Shown here: positions 1 through 8,390 of the stretch, in pieces
How positions within the stretch are numbered: the first letter of the stretch is position 1
Layout: every line of letters begins with the position of its first letter
Assembly: GCF_024298965.1 (NCBI RefSeq)
Contig: NZ_CP085193.1
Span: forward strand, 6,262,001 to 6,326,000
DNA from: Streptomyces rapamycinicus NRRL 5491
Lineage (GTDB): Bacteria; Actinomycetota; Actinomycetes; Streptomycetales; Streptomycetaceae
DNA length: 64,000 nucleotides
Direction: 5' to 3'
Program-made: the position numbers and the translations under genes
The notes under the pieces: generated by a model
What the model saw: only the letters and a program-made list of their open reading frames with translations
What the model was told of the DNA's origin: nothing
The model's database searches: none

Positions 1-236
1 CCTCATAGTGGCGCTGCGCGGCCACGGCGCCCCCAGTGGGATTGGTCGGAATGGTCAGTTGCTTAAGGCAACCATAGAAGAAGTTAGTTGCTACAGGCAA
101 ATGAAAGGGCGGTCTGGGCGGTAAATTGCCGTTAAAGAGTCGGCCTGGAGTCGGTCAAGCGGGGCGGCTGAGGTGCAAGGGGCTGCTGAGACCCGGGGGT
201 GTCCCGGAATCCGCTCGTTCGCTAGGGTCGGGGCTC
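1..236. other. Left edge, no gene seen
   Basis: I see no supported coding region here. A small inverted repeat (GTTGC-N5-GCAAC) sits near 57-71. The AT-richer stretch around 55-130 may hold the promoter of the small membrane protein gene that starts at 237. Confidence 0.4.
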
Positions 237-440
237 ATGGCGAACAACCCCCAGAGCCCCAACGGGAATCAGGACCCGGCCGGCTCCACCCAGATGTTCC
301 GCGCCTTCGTCGACGAGGGCACTCGGCAGCCTCAGACGTCCACCGGATCGGGCGGCGGCGGTTCGCGCGTCGGCCTGATCGTCGGTGTGATCGCGGCGGT
401 CGTGATCGTCGCGGCGGTGGCCTGGCTGGCGCTGGGCTGA
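237..440 (+). CDS. Small single-pass membrane protein
   Basis: This encodes 67 residues with a polar, Gln/Asn/Ser-rich N-terminus (starting MANNPQSP), a short Gly/Ser linker, and one C-terminal hydrophobic helix from about residue 44 to the end. It looks like a tail-anchored membrane protein. I chose the ATG at 237 because the frame upstream to 126 is basic and unlike the hydrophilic/TM design. The ribosome site is weak. The type is common as an uncharacterised gene in Streptomyces; I do not recognise a function. Confidence 0.6.
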   Translation: MANNPQSPNGNQDPAGSTQMFRAFVDEGTRQPQTSTGSGGGGSRVGLIVGVIAAVVIVAAVAWLALG

Positions 441-528
441 GCCACGAAGCCCTGACGCTCACCGCGGGGGTCTGAGCTCCCTCGGGGAGCCCTGAGCTCC
501 CGCGCCCCTTACGGCTGCCGGACCGGCC

Positions 529-1356
529 TTACGGCTTCCAGCTGACCGAGATGTCCTGTGTCTCGATATGCATGCCCAGCGGCACCCGCCAGTCGTCCAC
601 GCACACCGTCCAGGTCTTCTCCTTCTTCTGCCCCGCGCCGATCGGCGCGGGCAGCTCTTCCTTGGACTCCAGCGTGGCCCAGTCGATGCCGAGCGCGTCG
701 ATCACATGCGTCCCGAAGGTGACGGTGCCCGAGGCGACCGGCGCTCCTCCGGTGTTACGGAACTCGACCTTCACCTTCTCGCACCAGCGCTCATCGGTCG
801 CCGTGCGCTCCGGCTTGCCGACCTTGAGGGCGGCCGGTCCGGTGGGCGCGGGGGTGCCGGAGGGGTCCGAACCGGAGCCGGAGGGCGAGGGCTCGCCGGG
901 TTCGTCGCCCTTGGGGCCGTCGTCGCCCTTGGGGCCGTCGTCCGTACGCCCCGGGGTCCCGGGGCCGCCCTTCCCGTCGCCCGGGCCGCCTGAGCCGTCC
1001 GTACGGCCGGGGGCCTTCGCGGATGCCGAGGGCGCCCGCGAGGCCGGTCCGTCCGATCCGCCGTCCGTGGTGGCCTCGGGTCCGGCCGCGCCCCGATCGC
1101 GCTTCCCGTCCGTGCCGCCCTTACCGTCGCCATCGTTGTCCGCGCCGTCCTCGTCCAGGGGCACGAGGTCGACGTCGCCCTTGGGCGGCACGGCGCTCGC
1201 GGCCCGCCGGCCATCGGGTCCGGCCGCTCCGGCGGCCACATAGCCGTCGCCGCCACCGCCGCAGCCGCTGAGGAGTGCCCCCAGGCACAGCGCGGCCGCC
1301 GAGGAGGCGATCGCCGTGCCTCGGCGGCCCGTTGTCCGGCTCCATGCGTATCGCAT
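529..1356 (-). CDS. Putative lipoprotein with Gly/Asp/Pro-rich linker
   Basis: A 275-residue exported protein. The N-terminus is a basic, hydrophobic signal ending in a lipobox (LLSGC, Cys about residue 32), so it should be a lipid-anchored surface protein. Residues about 35-175 are low complexity, rich in Gly, Asp, Lys, Ser and Pro, with repeated DDGPKGD-type units, a flexible spacer. The last 100 residues form a compact beta-rich domain containing two Cys (ERWCEKV and WTVCVDD) that could form a disulfide. This resembles small immunoglobulin-like extracellular domains of actinobacterial lipoproteins. The next gene upstream is the divergently spaced sigma factor on the same strand. Function unknown. 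Confidence 0.8.
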   Translation of the reverse strand: MRYAWSRTTGRRGTAIASSAAALCLGALLSGCGGGGDGYVAAGAAGPDGRRAASAVPPKGDVDLVPLDEDGADNDGDGKGGTDGKRDRGAAGPEATTDGGSDGPASRAPSASAKAPGRTDGSGGPGDGKGGPGTPGRTDDGPKGDDGPKGDEPGEPSPSGSGSDPSGTPAPTGPAALKVGKPERTATDERWCEKVKVEFRNTGGAPVASGTVTFGTHVIDALGIDWATLESKEELPAPIGAGQKKEKTWTVCVDDWRVPLGMHIETQDISVSWKP

Positions 1357-1422
1357 CGGGCCAGTGTGGCTGACGGCCCGTCAGGTGTACAGGGATCCGG
1401 CAGGGGACCGGCCAGTGGCGGC

Positions 1423-2253
1423 TCAGTCCGAGATCAGGCCCTCGCGCAGCTGGGCCAGGGTCCGGGTGAGCAGCCGGGAGACGTGCATCTGGGAGATCCC
1501 GACCTCTTCGCCGATTTGCGACTGCGTCATATTGGCGAAGAAGCGCAGCATGATGATCTGGCGCTCCCGCGGCGGCAGTTTGGCCAGCAGGGGCTTGAGC
1601 GACTCGCGGTACTCCACGCCCTCCAGCGCGCTGTCCTCGTACCCCAGCCGGTCGGCGAGCGACCCCTCGCCGCCGTCGTCCTCGGGGGACGGGGAGTCCA
1701 GCGAGCTGGCCGTGTAGGCATTGCCCACCGCGAGCCCGTCGACCACGTCCTCCTCGGAGACGCCCAGCGCCGTGGCGAGCTCGGTGACGGTCGGGGAGCG
1801 GTCGAGCTTCTGTGACAGCTCGTCACTGGCCTTGGTGAGGGCCAGGCGCAGCTCCTGGAGCCGCCGCGGGACCCGCACCGACCAACTGGTGTCGCGGAAG
1901 AACCGCTTGATCTCGCCCACGACGGTCGGCATGGCGAACGTCGGGAACTCCACGCCGCGTTCGCAGTCGAAGCGGTCGATCGCCTTGATCAGGCCGATGG
2001 TGCCGACCTGGACGATGTCCTCCATCGGCTCGTTACGGCTGCGGAACCGGGCCGCGGCGTAACGGACGAGCGGGAGGTTCAGCTCGATGAGGGTGTCACG
2101 GACATAGCCGGCTTCCGCACTGTCCTTGTCGAGTGTGGCGAGCCGCAGGAAGAGGGAGCGGGAGAGGGTGCGGGTGTCGATGGCGTCGCAGTCGTCAGGC
2201 ATGAGCGGTGCGTCGTTGTTGAGCACCTTCGAGCTGCCCAGTTCTACGGACAT
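1423..2253 (-). CDS. RNA polymerase sigma factor, SigB/SigF/SigG subfamily
   Basis: A 276-residue group 3 sigma factor. Region 2 contains [20 protein letters not shown] and [16 protein letters not shown], with [22 protein letters not shown] following (core binding and -10 recognition). Region 3 lies in the middle, and region 4 ends in the helix-turn-helix [20 protein letters not shown]. The start ATG at 2253 is preceded by a GGGGGTGG ribosome site; a longer frame upstream reads as non-coding. It lies beside a close paralogue at 2442-3269. The pair looks like the sigN-sigF locus that I recall lying near tadA and upp in S. coelicolor, where SigF acts in late sporulation. Which paralogue corresponds to which is inference. 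Confidence 0.93.
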   Translation of the reverse strand: MSVELGSSKVLNNDAPLMPDDCDAIDTRTLSRSLFLRLATLDKDSAEAGYVRDTLIELNLPLVRYAAARFRSRNEPMEDIVQVGTIGLIKAIDRFDCERGVEFPTFAMPTVVGEIKRFFRDTSWSVRVPRRLQELRLALTKASDELSQKLDRSPTVTELATALGVSEEDVVDGLAVGNAYTASSLDSPSPEDDGGEGSLADRLGYEDSALEGVEYRESLKPLLAKLPPRERQIIMLRFFANMTQSQIGEEVGISQMHVSRLLTRTLAQLREGLISD

Positions 2254-2441
2254 GCCACCCCCTAGAGGTCGCGGACGGATCCCAGCTGCGCGGTTCGCGT
2301 CCGACGCAGCCTCCCCCTGAATACCGGAGGTCGGGCCGCGGCAAACGCGGTTCCTGCAGAATGTCACATGTCGGCAACACGCTGTAGCGCCATGTCGACA
2401 TTACAGCCTTGAGGCCTCTGGGCGGAGGTCCCTCGCAAGGA

Positions 2442-3269
2442 TCAGGACTCGATCCGGTTCGCGGATCTCAGCCGGGCGAAGCTCCGGGACAGCAGCCGGG
2501 ACACATGCATCTGGGAGACGCCGAGCTCGGCGCTGATCTGCGATTGCGTCAAGTTGCTGTAGTAACGGAGCAAAAGGATACGCTGTTCGCGCTCGGGCAG
2601 TTGTACGAGCAGATGGCGCACCAGATCGCGGTGCTCGACTCCGGCGAGCGCGGGATCCTCGTAGCCGAGCCGGTCGACAAGACCGGGCAGTCCGTCGCCC
2701 TCCTGGGCGGCCTCCAGGGAGGTGGCGTGGTACGAGCGGCCCGCCTCGATGCAGGCCAGCACCTCCTCCTCGCTGAGCTTGAGCCGTTCGGCGATCTCGG
2801 CCGTCGTCGGGGAGCGGCCGTGCAGCACGGTCAGATCCTCGGTCGCGCCGTTGACCTGTACCCATAGCTCGTGCAACCGGCGCGGGACGTGGACGGTGCG
2901 GACGTTGTCGCGGAAGTAGCGCTTGATCTCGCCCACGACGGTCGGCATGGCGAAGGTCGGGAACTGCACCCCGCGGTCCGGGTCGAACCGGTCGATCGCG
3001 TTGATCAGGCCGATGGTGCCGACCTGGATCACGTCCTCCATGGGCTCGTTGCGGCTGCGGAAGCGGGCCGCGGCGTAGCGGACCAGCGGCAGATTGGCCT
3101 CGATGAGCGCGGCGCGCACGCGGGCGTGCTCGGGGGTTCCGGGGGTGAGGCCCGAGAGCTCGGCGAAGAGCACCTGGGTGAGCGCTCTGGCGTCAGCCCC
3201 GCGGCTTCTGCCGCTTTCGCTGCCGCCATCGCCCTGGGGCGGGGTTCTGGGCGCGGTACGAGCCGACAC
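2442..3269 (-). CDS. RNA polymerase sigma factor, SigF-like (SigB family)
   Basis: A 275-residue paralogue of the neighbouring sigma factor, with the same regions 2 to 4: [20 protein letters not shown], the [15 protein letters not shown] core-binding helix, [17 protein letters not shown], and a C-terminal [23 protein letters not shown]. The start is GTG at 3269, with AAGGGGTGG upstream. The N-terminal 30 residues are Ser/Gly/Arg-rich and unlike those of the paralogue. No anti-sigma or anti-anti-sigma gene is adjacent, so control of activity is likely exercised by factors elsewhere. By gene order this copy would match sigF if the locus is colinear with S. coelicolor, but I have not verified that. 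Confidence 0.93.
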   Translation of the reverse strand: MSARTAPRTPPQGDGGSESGRSRGADARALTQVLFAELSGLTPGTPEHARVRAALIEANLPLVRYAAARFRSRNEPMEDVIQVGTIGLINAIDRFDPDRGVQFPTFAMPTVVGEIKRYFRDNVRTVHVPRRLHELWVQVNGATEDLTVLHGRSPTTAEIAERLKLSEEEVLACIEAGRSYHATSLEAAQEGDGLPGLVDRLGYEDPALAGVEHRDLVRHLLVQLPEREQRILLLRYYSNLTQSQISAELGVSQMHVSRLLSRSFARLRSANRIES

Positions 3270-3438
3270 GGGTCACGCCACCCCTTCACGATGTTCTCAC
3301 CCGGCAAAAGCGGTCATAGCATCACAAGACATGTGCACTGTGTGCAAGCACCGCTTTACCACGTGTTGGTGGAGAAATCGCCCGATAAGGAGCCGAGGGG
3401 AGCGTGGGTTCGAGGGCGGGAACGGGAAGCGCGCGAGG

Positions 3439-3603
3439 CTAGTTGGTCAGTTCCGTCATGAACTCGCCGACGCTCTTGGCGGCGTCCGATATGCCCTCGA
3501 AACCGACCTGGACGAGGTCGGCTGCCCGGGCCGGCGTCTTGATGATCGTGTACAGCACGAAGACGATCAGCATATAGAGCACGATTTTCTTCGCCTGGGC
3601 CAT
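3439..3603 (-). CDS. Small conserved Streptomyces membrane protein
   Basis: A 54-residue protein: a basic start (MAQAKKIV), one hydrophobic helix over residues about 6-20, then an amphipathic segment (DLVQVGFEGISDAAKSVGEF). The start at ATG 3603 is set by GGGGAGAGG eight bases upstream. It follows the sigma gene on the same strand after about 170 bases and is divergent from the phosphofructokinase gene. I recall near-identical short proteins at this locus in other Streptomyces; the function is unknown. Confidence 0.75.
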   Translation of the reverse strand: MAQAKKIVLYMLIVFVLYTIIKTPARAADLVQVGFEGISDAAKSVGEFMTELTN

Positions 3604-3835
3604 CTGTGCTGCCTCTCCCCGCTGTGCCCTTGTGCAGTTGCGAGAGTCTATCCACACCTCTGGCGCATCAGTCGTATCAGTCGGATGAACGGACCGGTGT
3701 TGTGGGGACACCCCTACGCCGCTGTGGGCACCGCGCTACATATGGGTGGATTCTGGAGAAAGAGGGGGGTGGCAAGAGTGGCGCCGGAAGGAGCGGCGAC
3801 GGCAGCGGCTCGCGCCGCCGGCGGAGGGAGCGGAG

Positions 3836-4861
3836 ATGCGTGTCGGTGTGCTGACCGGCGGCGGTGACTGCCCCGGGCTCAACGCCGCGATCCGCGGCAT
3901 CGTCCGGAAGGGCGTGGAGGTCCACGGCTTCGAGTTCGTCGGAGTGCGGGACGGCTGGCGCGGCGCGCTCGAAGGAGCCATCGTGCCGCTGGACGTCCCG
4001 GCCGTGCGCGGCATCCTGCCGCGCGGCGGCACCATCCTCGGCTCCTCCCGGACCAACCCCCTGGCCGGCGAGGACGGGGTCGACCGGGTGCGGGAGACAC
4101 TCGCCGAGTACGAGGTGGACGCGCTCATCGCGATCGGCGGCGAGGACACGCTCGGGGTCGCCGCGGCGCTGGCGGGCGAGGGCATCCAGGTGGTCGGGGT
4201 GCCCAAGACGATCGACAACGATGTGGCGGGCACCGACTACACCTTCGGCTTCGACACCGCCGTCAATATCGCCACCGAGGCGATCGACCGGCTGCACACC
4301 ACCGCCGAGTCCCACACCCGCACCCTGGTCGTCGAGGTCATGGGGCGGCACTCCGGCTGGATCGCCCTCCACTCGGGCATAGCGGGCGGTGCCAACGTCA
4401 TCCTGATCCCCGAGCAGCCCTTCGACATCGACCAGGTCTGCGCCTGGGTGGAGAACCGCTTCACGATCAGATATGCGCCGATCGTGGTGGTCGCGGAGGG
4501 GGCCGTGCCGAAGGAGGGCCAGATGGTGGTCAAGGACTCCAGCCTGGACGAGTTCGGCCATGTCCGGCTGTCCGGTATCGGCGAGTGGCTGTCCCACGAG
4601 ATCGCCGATCACACCGGCAAGGAGGCCCGCACCACGGTCCTGGGCCATATCCAGCGCGGTGGGACGCCCAGCGCCTTCGACCGCTGGCTGGCCACCCGCT
4701 TCGGGCTGCGCGCGATCGACACGGTCAAGGACCGGGACTTCGGCACGATGGTGGCGCTGCGCGGCACGGACATCGTGCGGATACCGCTCGCGGAGGCCAC
4801 GGTGGGCACCAAGGGCGTCGATCCCGCGCTGTACTCGGAATTCGGGGTGTTCTTCGGCTGA
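3836..4861 (+). CDS. pfkA: 6-phosphofructokinase with PPi-type active-site residues
   Basis: A 341-residue group III phosphofructokinase converting fructose 6-phosphate to fructose 1,6-bisphosphate in glycolysis. It shows the N-terminal GGGDCPGLN nucleotide loop, the catalytic PKTIDNDV loop (residues 123-130), MGRHSGWIAL, and ILGHIQRGGTP near the end. The start ATG is set by GGAGGGAGCGGAG. Residue 104 is Asp (GGEDTLG) and 124 is Lys. In E. coli numbering these are Gly104 and Gly124 in ATP enzymes, while Asp104/Lys124 is the signature of PPi-dependent enzymes such as that of Amycolatopsis methanolica. The ATP-dependent Streptomyces homologue I recall has GGEGTL. PPi dependence is therefore predicted but unproved. 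It is divergent from the small membrane protein gene. Confidence 0.95.
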   Translation: MRVGVLTGGGDCPGLNAAIRGIVRKGVEVHGFEFVGVRDGWRGALEGAIVPLDVPAVRGILPRGGTILGSSRTNPLAGEDGVDRVRETLAEYEVDALIAIGGEDTLGVAAALAGEGIQVVGVPKTIDNDVAGTDYTFGFDTAVNIATEAIDRLHTTAESHTRTLVVEVMGRHSGWIALHSGIAGGANVILIPEQPFDIDQVCAWVENRFTIRYAPIVVVAEGAVPKEGQMVVKDSSLDEFGHVRLSGIGEWLSHEIADHTGKEARTTVLGHIQRGGTPSAFDRWLATRFGLRAIDTVKDRDFGTMVALRGTDIVRIPLAEATVGTKGVDPALYSEFGVFFG

Positions 4862-5018
4862 GCGCCTGCGGGGTGCGGTATGCGGGGCGCGGGCGCGGGG
4901 TGCGGTGTGCGGGGACGCGGGAGGTGGCTCAGGGCTCAGGTGCGCGGGGAGGCGGGCTCAGGGTTCCGGGCGTGCGGGAGGGCGGGCTCAGGGCTCCGTC
5001 GTGCGGGAGGGCGGCGGC

Positions 5019-5903
5019 TCAGGGGCCGGGGTGCGGTACGACCGTCACCGGGCAGTGGGCGTGGTGCAGCACCGCATGGGCCACCGGCCCCAGCCGCAGC
5101 TGGGTGGGCCGGGTGGCCGTACGGCGCCCGATCACCAGCAGCCCGGCCCGCTCCGAGGCTCTGACCAGTGCCTCCGCCGGATTGAGCAGAACGACATCCG
5201 GCACCACGGTGACCTCGGGGCAGCCCTCCCGCCACGGCCGCAGGGCGTCGGAGACCACCTGGCTCTCCTGGTCCTCCCACATCGCGCGGTCCTCCTCCAG
5301 CACCGTGAGCATCCAGGCCGACGGGGAGGCCGGGGGCAGCGCCCAGGCGTGCACCACCCGCAGCGGGACGCCCCGCTCCTGGGCGGCGCGGAACGCGAAG
5401 GCGGCCGGCGCCTCCGCCGGGGCGTGCGCGTCGAAGCCGAGCTGCACCTCGTCCGCGTCCGTACCGTCCCACCCGGCACCCGTACGGCGCTCATCCGGCA
5501 CCGTGACGACGGGGCAGTCCGCCATCGCCGCCACCCGCAGGGCCACGGAGCCCACCGCCAGCCCCTCGAAGCCGCCCCAGCCCCGGGCCCCGACCACCAG
5601 CAGCCCGGCGCTCGCGGCGGCCGTGAGCAGGGCCTCGGCCGGTTCGGCGGCGGTGTGCTCACCGTCGATCCCGAGCTCCGGAAGGCGCGCCCGGAAGTCG
5701 GCCACGGTCTGCCCGAGCATCTGCTCGCCCACGTTCTGCCAGGCGTCCACCCCGGGCACCGGCGAGACCCTGCGCGGCAGCGGCGGACAGGCGTGCACGA
5801 GGCGCAGCGCGACCCCGCGCCGCGCCGCCTCCCGCGCGGCCCACTCGGCCGCCGTAAGGCTGCGCCGGGAGCCGTCGACCCCCGCCACGACAGGGCCGCT
5901 CAT
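5019..5903 (-). CDS. Universal stress protein, tandem Usp domains
   Basis: A 294-residue cytoplasmic protein with two UspA-type domains. Domain 1 (about 1-150) begins VVAGVDGSRRSLTAAEWA and ends with the ATP-loop-like GARGWGGFEGLAVGSVA. Domain 2 (about 151-294) ends IGRRTATRPTQLRLGPVAHAVL, then HCPVTVV. Such tandem USPs are typical of actinobacterial dormancy and redox-stress responses; ligand binding is not provable here. The ATG at 5903 has GAGGAGG upstream. The 157 bases between its stop and pfkA are G-rich low-complexity repeats without a gene. Confidence 0.9.
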   Translation of the reverse strand: MSGPVVAGVDGSRRSLTAAEWAAREAARRGVALRLVHACPPLPRRVSPVPGVDAWQNVGEQMLGQTVADFRARLPELGIDGEHTAAEPAEALLTAAASAGLLVVGARGWGGFEGLAVGSVALRVAAMADCPVVTVPDERRTGAGWDGTDADEVQLGFDAHAPAEAPAAFAFRAAQERGVPLRVVHAWALPPASPSAWMLTVLEEDRAMWEDQESQVVSDALRPWREGCPEVTVVPDVVLLNPAEALVRASERAGLLVIGRRTATRPTQLRLGPVAHAVLHHAHCPVTVVPHPGP

Positions 5904-6233
5904 CGGGTCCTCCTCGGCTGCCGTCCGTCACTCGGATCCGTCACTGAGGTCCGTATCTCCGGTCCGTTCCGCTGCCAACTGGAGCACGTCCGTTTAGTCT
6001 AGATACGCGGCGAAGATCCGACATGGTCGGAGGATCCGCCGCGCACAGACCGCGAGGGGTAGTGACCGCCCCCGGCCCGGGTGTACCCCGGACCGGGGGC
6101 GGTTCTGCGAGTGGCGACGGGCAAACGCGGCCCAAGCCCCCCAAAAGTGGGGTGAGATGTCAAGGTTTCGGGGGAAGCGGGGGTGTGCGGAGCGAGCGCA
6201 GGATGGGGGGCGAGGTAAGGGAAGGAGAGGGAA
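5904..6233. other. Intergenic region with hairpin
   Basis: No gene is supported here. It separates the USP start (minus strand) from the DUF6777 gene (plus strand) and contains the strong inverted repeat described separately at 6065-6103. Promoters for both neighbours must lie here, but I see no convincing -35/-10 pair. Confidence 0.4.
6065..6103. terminator. GC-rich hairpin
   Basis: A near-perfect inverted repeat: an outer 11-bp stem (ACCGCCCCCGG/CCGGGGGCGGT), one mismatch, then a further 5-bp stem around a four-base loop. There is no U tract. It lies between divergent genes rather than at a gene end, so it could equally be an operator or a block to transcription arriving from outside. Confidence 0.5.
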
Positions 6234-7601
6234 ATGCGCTCAATCTCATGGCACCTCACCTCGCGTCGTTCAGCATTCGTCGTCGGTTTCGTCGTCGTGG
6301 TCGCCGTCGTGGTGGTCCTTGGGATGGTCTCCTCCTCCGAAAAGGCATCCGGGAAAGCCACCAAAGAGGCGCCGGGAGAAGCCCCCGGATATGCCTCGAC
6401 GGTCGAATACCGGCGGGAACCCGTCGGAAAGACCTCGGTCCCCGCGTTCACCTCCTCCGTGGGCCGGGACCGCAAACACGTGGTCTCGCCCTCCAACGGA
6501 GGCCGTGCCTTCCGCGGCGACACCCCCGGTCTCTACGCCGGGGTCCGGAACCGGCAGCCCTGTGACCGGCAGGGCTTGCTCCACGACCTCGACGCCGACA
6601 AGCAGAGGGGCGCCGCCTGGAGCAAGGTCCAGCACATATCGCCCGACGGTATCCCCGATTTCGTCAACAGGCTCACGAGCGTCACCCTGCGCTCCGACAC
6701 CTACGCGAAGACCTACGGCTACCGCGGTGGGGTGAAGCCGGTGTCCGCCGTTCTCCAGGCCGGAACGGCGGTTTTCGTCGATGAGCGCGGTCTGCCCGTC
6801 GTGAAGTGCGACTCCGGAAATCCCGTAAGGGTCTCGGCCCCGCCGCGCAACACCAAGCCGACCTTCACCGGGCCCGAGTGGAACGGTTTCTCCCGGAGCA
6901 CGGTGACCGTCATCCGACCGGCCACGAAGAACGCCAAGCACCTCGTCCTGGTGGGCATCGGCAAGGCCGAACTGCTGAAGCGCCCGCTCGGTGACGGCGA
7001 CGGCAGCGGCGACCCGCGGGACACCGTGCTGGCCCGCGCCGACTACCCCTCGTTCCTGGCGATGCCGGGCGAGCAGCACGCCCCGCGGCTGCGGGAGGCG
7101 CCTAAGGTCACCATGAAGCCGTCGGACCGGTTCACCCCGCTGGAGACCGAGCGCCCGTCCGGGACCCCCTCGCAGCAGTCGCAGCCCTCCGACGAGCCGA
7201 CGGATCCGAACCAGCAGCAGCCGCAGGACCAGCCCTCGGACCCGGGCCAGCAGCAGCCGCAGGACCAGCCGTCGGATCCCGGTCAGCAGCAGCCGCAGGA
7301 CCAGCCGTCGGATCCCGGTCAGCAGCAGCCGCAGGACCAGCCGTCGGACCCGGGCCAGCAGCAGCAGCCGCAGCCGCAGCCCCCTCCGAACCAGCCGCCC
7401 CCCAACCAGCCGCCGCCGAACCCGCCTCCGCCGCCCCAGCCCCCTCCGAACCAGCCCCCTCCGAACCAGCCCCCGCCCAACCAGCCGCCCCCGAACCAGC
7501 CCCCGCCCCAGCAGCCCCCGAACCAGCCCCCGCCCCAGCAGCCCCAGCCCGACCCCAACCAGCAACAGCCCCCGCAGCAGCCGCCCCCGTCCGGCCCCTG
7601 A
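6234..7601 (+). CDS. DUF6777-type secreted/membrane-anchored protein with Pro/Gln repeat tail
   Basis: A 455-residue protein. One N-terminal hydrophobic segment (about residues 13-30) acts as signal anchor. Residues about 95-200 carry the pattern I associate with DUF6777: PGLYAGVRNRQPCD, then SVTLRSDTYAKTYGYRGG, then AVLQAGTAVFVDERGLPVVKCDSGNP, with two conserved Cys. From about residue 320 the protein becomes a low-complexity tail: four near-identical 12-residue QQQPQDQPSDPG units, then PPPNQP repeats. The tail probably spans or binds the cell wall. The ATG follows GGAGAGG. The next gene is an ion channel 98 bases downstream. Function unknown. Confidence 0.85.
   Translation: MRSISWHLTSRRSAFVVGFVVVVAVVVVLGMVSSSEKASGKATKEAPGEAPGYASTVEYRREPVGKTSVPAFTSSVGRDRKHVVSPSNGGRAFRGDTPGLYAGVRNRQPCDRQGLLHDLDADKQRGAAWSKVQHISPDGIPDFVNRLTSVTLRSDTYAKTYGYRGGVKPVSAVLQAGTAVFVDERGLPVVKCDSGNPVRVSAPPRNTKPTFTGPEWNGFSRSTVTVIRPATKNAKHLVLVGIGKAELLKRPLGDGDGSGDPRDTVLARADYPSFLAMPGEQHAPRLREAPKVTMKPSDRFTPLETERPSGTPSQQSQPSDEPTDPNQQQPQDQPSDPGQQQPQDQPSDPGQQQPQDQPSDPGQQQPQDQPSDPGQQQQPQPQPPPNQPPPNQPPPNPPPPPQPPPNQPPPNQPPPNQPPPNQPPPQQPPNQPPPQQPQPDPNQQQPPQQPPPSGP
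7200..7590 (+). repeat. In-frame tandem repeats encoding QQQPQDQPSDPG and PPPNQP
   Basis: Four 36-bp units coding for QQQPQDQPSDPG (about 7209-7355) are followed by roughly 200 bp of shorter, irregular 15-18 bp units coding for PPPNQP or PPPQQP. The units keep the reading frame, so copy number can vary without breaking the protein. Confidence 0.85.
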
Positions 7602-7699
7602 CCACCGGGGCCACCCCGGCCCCGGCCCGGCCGTGACGGCGTCCGTTCGGCGCAACCGAACGGACGCCGGGCGCGCTCCGCGCACCGCCCGGCGGCAGC

Positions 7700-8257
7700 A
7701 TGGTGACCATGGTTCTGCCCGCGTTCCTGACCAGGACGATCAGGCTGCTGCTCGGCCGCGCGGACCGGCCGCTGCACACCCAGGCGGCCGTCGTGGCCAC
7801 GCTCGTCCTCGGCGTGACCATGCTGCTCGGCTCGTACGCCGCCGTAGCGGCCGAGCGCGGCGCCCCCTCGGCGAACCTCACCAGCTACCCCAAGGCCCTG
7901 TGGTGGTCGGTCGAAACCGCGACCACGGTCGGCTACGGCGACTTCTACCCGGTCACGCTCTGGGGGCGGCTGATCGCCTGCGTGGTGATGTTCGTCGGCA
8001 TCACGGCCTACGGCATGATCACCGCGGCCATCGCCGCCTGGTTCGTCGGCCGCGAACAGAAGCGGCAGCACCGCTTGACCCAGGGGGCCCATGACCGCCT
8101 CCTCGGCGGTGAGCGGCGGCTCTCGGCGGACGCCGAGGCGCTGTACGCACGCTTCGACCGCCTGGAGGGGATGATCGCCTCGCGCGGCGGACGGCACGGC
8201 GGTGGCGACGATCTCACACGCGGCTACGGGGAACCCCGACCGGGAGAACGGAGCTGA
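7700..8257 (+). CDS. Two-TM potassium channel family protein
   Basis: A 185-residue inner-membrane channel subunit. TM1 is about residues 28-48, followed by a pore helix and the selectivity filter TTVGYGD (about residues 74-80), then TM2 (about 88-112). The filter is the canonical K+ channel sequence, so a tetrameric K+ channel is expected. The C-terminal 70 residues are hydrophilic and helical (ADAEALYARFDRLEGMI, possible coiled coil) with no RCK/TrkA domain visible, unlike Kch/MthK types. It starts 98 bases after the DUF6777 gene and may be co-transcribed. It ends before the bidirectional terminator at 8314. Confidence 0.92.
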   Translation: MVTMVLPAFLTRTIRLLLGRADRPLHTQAAVVATLVLGVTMLLGSYAAVAAERGAPSANLTSYPKALWWSVETATTVGYGDFYPVTLWGRLIACVVMFVGITAYGMITAAIAAWFVGREQKRQHRLTQGAHDRLLGGERRLSADAEALYARFDRLEGMIASRGGRHGGGDDLTRGYGEPRPGERS

Positions 8258-8313
8258 GGCCCGTGCCCCCGCCGAAGCGAACCGCTCAGAAAGTCGTTGC
8301 CGTACCGCAAGGC

Positions 8314-8348
8314 AAGAGCGCCTGCGGAAATCTTCCGTAGGCGCTCTT
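8314..8348. terminator. Bidirectional terminator hairpin
   Basis: A 16-bp stem with one mismatch (AAGAGCGCCTgCGGAA against TTCCGtAGGCGCTCTT) and a three-base loop. It lies between the converging channel gene and CPBP protease gene, so it can end both transcripts. Confidence 0.85.
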
Positions 8349-8390
8349 CGGATCGGTGGCCGGGGTCCGTGGCCGCGACGGCCGCGGTGG

